Below are positions 5,369-7,581 of a DNA stretch of 7,581 bases, in pieces (within the stretch, counting starts at the first letter, position 1; every line of letters starts with the position of its first letter). The position numbers and the translations under genes were made by a program. Location: positions 1-7,581 of the forward strand of contig CAYZJD010000233.1 in NCBI GenBank assembly GCA_964478455.1, given 5' to 3'. The stretch is from CAYZJD01 sp964478455 (GTDB lineage: Bacteria; Acidobacteriota; Terriglobia; Bryobacterales; Bryobacteraceae). Under the pieces are notes generated by a model. The model was not told the origin of the DNA and did not search any database. It was given only the letters and a program-made list of their open reading frames with translations.

Positions 5369-6180
5369 AAGAGACCGAATCCCAGCCGCAGGCAGAACGT
5401 TCCGGCGAAGCGTCGCCTTTGGACCGCCGGACGTTTCTAACCCAATCGCTGCCCGTTGTGCCGACCCTGCTTGCGGTGCTCCAGGGCGGGCAGGCGGAGA
5501 AGCAGCAGACTGAAGCCGGGCAGCCGGCCGAATCGCGCGGATACAAGGCCTCCGAGCACAACTACGCCATGGGGATCGACCCGGCGCGCTGCATCGGGTG
5601 CGGCCGGTGCGTCGAGGCCTGCAAGACCGAGAACGACGTCCCGCGGGAGCCGTTCTACTTCCGTACCTGGATCGAGCGGTACGTGGTGCAAACGGACGGC
5701 GCGACGACGGTTGCCAGCCCTGACGGCGGCATCAAAGGATTCGCGCGCATCACCGAGACGGGCATACTCCGGACGTTCTTCGTGCCAAAGCTGTGCAACC
5801 AGTGCGCGAACCCGCCCTGCGTTCAGGTGTGTCCCGTCGGGGCGACCTTCGTGAGCCAGGATGGCGTCGTGCTGGTCGATGAGGAGTACTGCATCGGGTG
5901 CCGGTACTGCATCCAGGGATGCCCGTACGGGGCCCGGTTCCTGCACCCGGTCACGCGGGCAGCCGAGAAGTGCACCTTCTGCTATCACCGGCTGGTGAAG
6001 GACCTGGTCCCGGCGTGCGTGGAAGTCTGTCCCACGCAGGCGAGGGTCTTTGGCGATCTCAAGCTGCGAAGCAGCCCGCTTTCACGCTTTATGCGCCACA
6101 ACAAGATCCAGACGCTCAAGGCCCATCTGAACACGGAGCCGAAGGTCTACTACGCGAATCTGGACGGAGAGGTGAGTTAG
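5365..6180 (+). CDS. Tat-exported 4x[4Fe-4S] ferredoxin subunit (NrfC/DsrO/PsrB type)
   Basis: A 271-residue protein whose ATG overlaps the octaheme stop (ATGA), with GGAG at 5356-5359. Residues 20-25 read DRRTFL, a twin-arginine signal, followed by a hydrophobic stretch to about residue 40, so the folded iron-sulfur protein is expected on the periplasmic face. Sixteen cysteines make four cluster motifs: C76/79/82/86, C144/147/152/156, C176/179/182/186 and C203/206/218/222. This is the classical NrfC/DmsB/PsrB/DsrO pattern with no cysteine missing. Such subunits wire an NrfD-type quinone site to a catalytic or cytochrome subunit. Here the only partners encoded are multiheme cytochromes, so it should bridge quinone and hemes. 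An open frame continues upstream to 5251 inside the octaheme gene but would lose the Tat signal position; 5365 is the start. Confidence 0.92.
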   Translation: MKETESQPQAERSGEASPLDRRTFLTQSLPVVPTLLAVLQGGQAEKQQTEAGQPAESRGYKASEHNYAMGIDPARCIGCGRCVEACKTENDVPREPFYFRTWIERYVVQTDGATTVASPDGGIKGFARITETGILRTFFVPKLCNQCANPPCVQVCPVGATFVSQDGVVLVDEEYCIGCRYCIQGCPYGARFLHPVTRAAEKCTFCYHRLVKDLVPACVEVCPTQARVFGDLKLRSSPLSRFMRHNKIQTLKAHLNTEPKVYYANLDGEVS

Positions 6181-6182
6181 CC

Positions 6183-7436
6183 GTGGACGCCCGGTTGGAG
6201 CCTCTGCTGGACGTGTTGCAGCAAGTGAGGGGGTACATCTATCCGAACGAAGTCGAGCTGCACTGGGGACTTCTGATCGTCGTCTATCCCTACGTCACCG
6301 GACTGGTGGCCGGGGCCTTCATCCTCGCCTCGCTGGAACGCGTGTTCAACGTCCGCGAAGTGCAGCCCACCTACAGGCTCTCACTGCTGACGGCCCTGGC
6401 TTTTCTGATCGTGGCGCCGCTGCCGCTGCTGGCTCACCTGGGCCATCCTTACCGCTCGTTCGAGATCTTCCTCACGCCGAACCTCAATTCGGCCATGGCG
6501 ATGTTCGGCTTCGTCTACGCGTGGTACCTGGCGGTGGTGCTGCTGCTGGAAATCTGGCTGGATTACCGCAAGGACGCAGTCCTTTGGGCGCGCGAGGAAA
6601 AAGGCCTGCGGCGGCTGCTGCACCGGCTGTTCACGCTCGGCGCGAACGATCTCTCCGAGGCGTCGCTGCGGTTCGACCGCAGGGCCGGCAGGCTGATCAC
6701 GCTGATCGGGATTCCGTCGGCCTTCCTGCTGCACGGCTACGTGGGGTTCATCTTCGGCTCGGTCAAGGCGAATCCGTGGTGGAGCAGCGTGCTGATTCCG
6801 GTCGTGTTTCTGTTTTCGGCGATTGTCTCCGGCATCGCGCTGATCCTGCTTCTGTACCTCCTCAGCAGCCTTGTACGCCGCACCGAGATCGACATGGCGT
6901 GCGCCGACAAGCTGGCCTCGTTCCTGCTTTACGCGCTGATCGTGGATTTCTCGCTGGAGATGCTGGACTTCATCCACCGCCTGTACGAGGCGGAAGAGTC
7001 CATTCGCATCCTCTCGCAGATGATCTCGAGCAGGCTGTTCCTGAGCCTGGTGGTTCTTCAGATGCTCTTGGGGACCTTGCTGCCCATGGTGTTCTTGAGC
7101 CTAGTGAGCCCGGCCTACCGGACCCAGGGCCGGGCGCTGGTGAAGGCACCGCCGGAACTGCGCCGTCTGATCTACTTCTGCTCGGCGGTGCTGATCCAGC
7201 TTGGGATCTTCAGCACGCGCTGGAACGTGGTGATCGGCGGCCAGTTGTTCTCCAAGAGCCTGCGCGGGCTGACGGTCTACAAAATGGAGCTGATGGGAGT
7301 GGAAGGCTTCTTCATGTCGGCCCTGCTGCTCGTCCTGCCGTTCCTCATCCTGTACGTGCTCGTCGTCGTCTTGCCACCGTGGCCGGACCGGGAGGCGAAA
7401 CTGGAGGACGCACCGGCCGCGTCGGCGTCGGGCTAG
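6183..7436 (+). CDS. NrfD/PsrC/DsrP-type integral membrane quinone-interacting subunit
   Basis: A 417-residue polytopic protein with about nine predicted membrane helices (near residues 27-50, 66-84, 104-125, 171-192, 202-228, 246-264, 284-309, 329-344 and 372-397). GTG at 6183 lies two bases after the ferredoxin stop, with GGAGAGG (6166-6172) ten bases upstream. The same frame is open back to 5898, but that stretch is out-of-frame reading of the ferredoxin gene. Family signs include LGHPYRSFEIFL followed by a Ser-containing helix, and a late RWNVVIGGQ segment (residues 346-354) like that of HmcC/DsrP proteins. NrfD-type subunits oxidise or reduce menaquinone at the periplasmic side and pair with the four-cluster ferredoxin just upstream. 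As last gene of the operon it completes a membrane electron-transfer module. Direction of electron flow cannot be read from sequence. Confidence 0.9.
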   Translation: MDARLEPLLDVLQQVRGYIYPNEVELHWGLLIVVYPYVTGLVAGAFILASLERVFNVREVQPTYRLSLLTALAFLIVAPLPLLAHLGHPYRSFEIFLTPNLNSAMAMFGFVYAWYLAVVLLLEIWLDYRKDAVLWAREEKGLRRLLHRLFTLGANDLSEASLRFDRRAGRLITLIGIPSAFLLHGYVGFIFGSVKANPWWSSVLIPVVFLFSAIVSGIALILLLYLLSSLVRRTEIDMACADKLASFLLYALIVDFSLEMLDFIHRLYEAEESIRILSQMISSRLFLSLVVLQMLLGTLLPMVFLSLVSPAYRTQGRALVKAPPELRRLIYFCSAVLIQLGIFSTRWNVVIGGQLFSKSLRGLTVYKMELMGVEGFFMSALLLVLPFLILYVLVVVLPPWPDREAKLEDAPAASASG

Positions 7437-7486
7437 CGGTCCGGGGGGCTGCGGGTTGAGCGTCTGGGCGTGGCTGAGCGTGGTGC

Positions 7487-7515
7487 TTGCCGTGGCGGAC
7501 CAGACCCGCTAGAAT
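7487..7515 (+). promoter_or_regulatory. Sigma70-like promoter for the tRNA-Arg gene
   Basis: TTGCCG (7487-7492) and TAGAAT (7510-7515) are separated by exactly 17 bases and match the -35 (4/6) and -10 (5/6) consensus. The start site would fall near 7522, about 13 bases before the mature tRNA 5' end. No hairpin-plus-T terminator for the preceding operon is evident between 7437 and 7486. Confidence 0.6.
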
Positions 7516-7534
7516 GAGGGCGTACCCACCGAAA

Positions 7535-7581
7535 GCGCCTGTAGCTCAGTTGGATAGAGCGTCTGGCTACGAACCAGAAGG
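7535..7581 (+). tRNA. tRNA-Arg (anticodon ACG), 3' part beyond the window
   Basis: The order is: 5' acceptor strand GCGCCTG (7535-7541), TA, D-stem GCTC/GAGC (7544-7547 with 7557-7560), D-loop containing GTTGG, and anticodon stem TCTGG/CCAGA (7562-7566 with 7574-7578). The 7-base loop CTACGAA carries ACG at 7569-7571 after the invariant T. The sequence ends in the variable loop, so the T-arm and 3' acceptor strand are not visible. The first anticodon base A would normally be edited to inosine by TadA to read CGU, CGC and CGA. Confidence 0.93.

Noticed and set aside
5898..6182. Open frame running upstream of the NrfD gene, giving a 512-codon version
   Set aside because: The first 95 codons overlap the ferredoxin gene out of frame and encode Pro/Gly-rich nonsense. 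GTG at 6183 has a ribosome site and begins the recognisable family sequence.
3472..7436. Alternative complex III (Act) operon
   Set aside because: The FeS subunit is a stand-alone four-cluster ferredoxin without a fused molybdopterin-like domain. There are no ActD, monoheme ActE or second NrfD genes.
6521..7459. 312-codon + strand frame inside the NrfD gene
   Set aside because: Low-complexity Gly/Ala/Arg-rich translation overlapping a clear polytopic membrane protein in another frame.
7456..7512. 18-codon TTG-initiated open frame between the NrfD gene and the tRNA
   Set aside because: It has no ribosome site, its end overlaps the -10 element of the tRNA promoter, and nothing supports translation.

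Overview
The window looks like a piece of a GC-rich draft bacterial genome or metagenome bin. It carries two runs of exactly 100 N (1087-1186 and 2848-2947), the usual placeholder for scaffold gaps of unknown size. A hopanoid-type glycosyltransferase, a tandem pair of small secreted proteins of a type I recall mainly from Acidobacteriota, and a multiheme cytochrome/NrfC/NrfD cluster together suggest an acidobacterium (Solibacteres/Bryobacterales-like). That placement is inference; no rRNA or other phylogenetic marker is present. All recognisable genes are on the + strand.

Region 1 (1-1731) is a tightly coupled operon. It holds the C-terminal tail of an unidentified gene, two short SMR/EamA-like four-helix membrane proteins that are paralogs of each other, and a GT21/HpnI-like glycosyltransferase broken by the first gap. 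Each junction is a 4-base stop/start overlap (ATGA, ATGA, GTGA). The layout suggests synthesis of a glycosylated membrane lipid, possibly a hopanoid, with the small pair acting as a heterodimeric lipid or lipid-sugar transporter.

Region 2 (1732-3471) begins with an intergenic stretch containing a nested inverted repeat and an AT-rich palindrome/tandem 7-mer that looks like an operator. It continues with two tandem paralogous exported proteins of unknown function. The second is cut by the second gap, and beyond the gap lies the C-terminal end of what is most likely a different gene. A 257-base intergenic stretch with three hairpins follows.

Region 3 (3472-7436) is the most substantial system: a four-gene operon for a membrane-bound electron-transfer complex. 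It encodes a pentaheme cytochrome c with a C-terminal non-heme domain, a membrane-anchored octaheme cytochrome c, a Tat-exported ferredoxin with four [4Fe-4S] clusters (NrfC/DsrO type), and an NrfD/DsrP-type multi-helix quinone-interacting subunit. No molybdopterin or other terminal catalytic subunit is present. The simplest reading is a quinol:multiheme-cytochrome oxidoreductase passing electrons between the (mena)quinone pool and periplasmic carriers: NrfD, then four FeS clusters, then up to 13 hemes.

Region 4 (7437-7581) has a clear sigma70-like promoter driving a tRNA-Arg(ACG) gene that runs off the end of the window.
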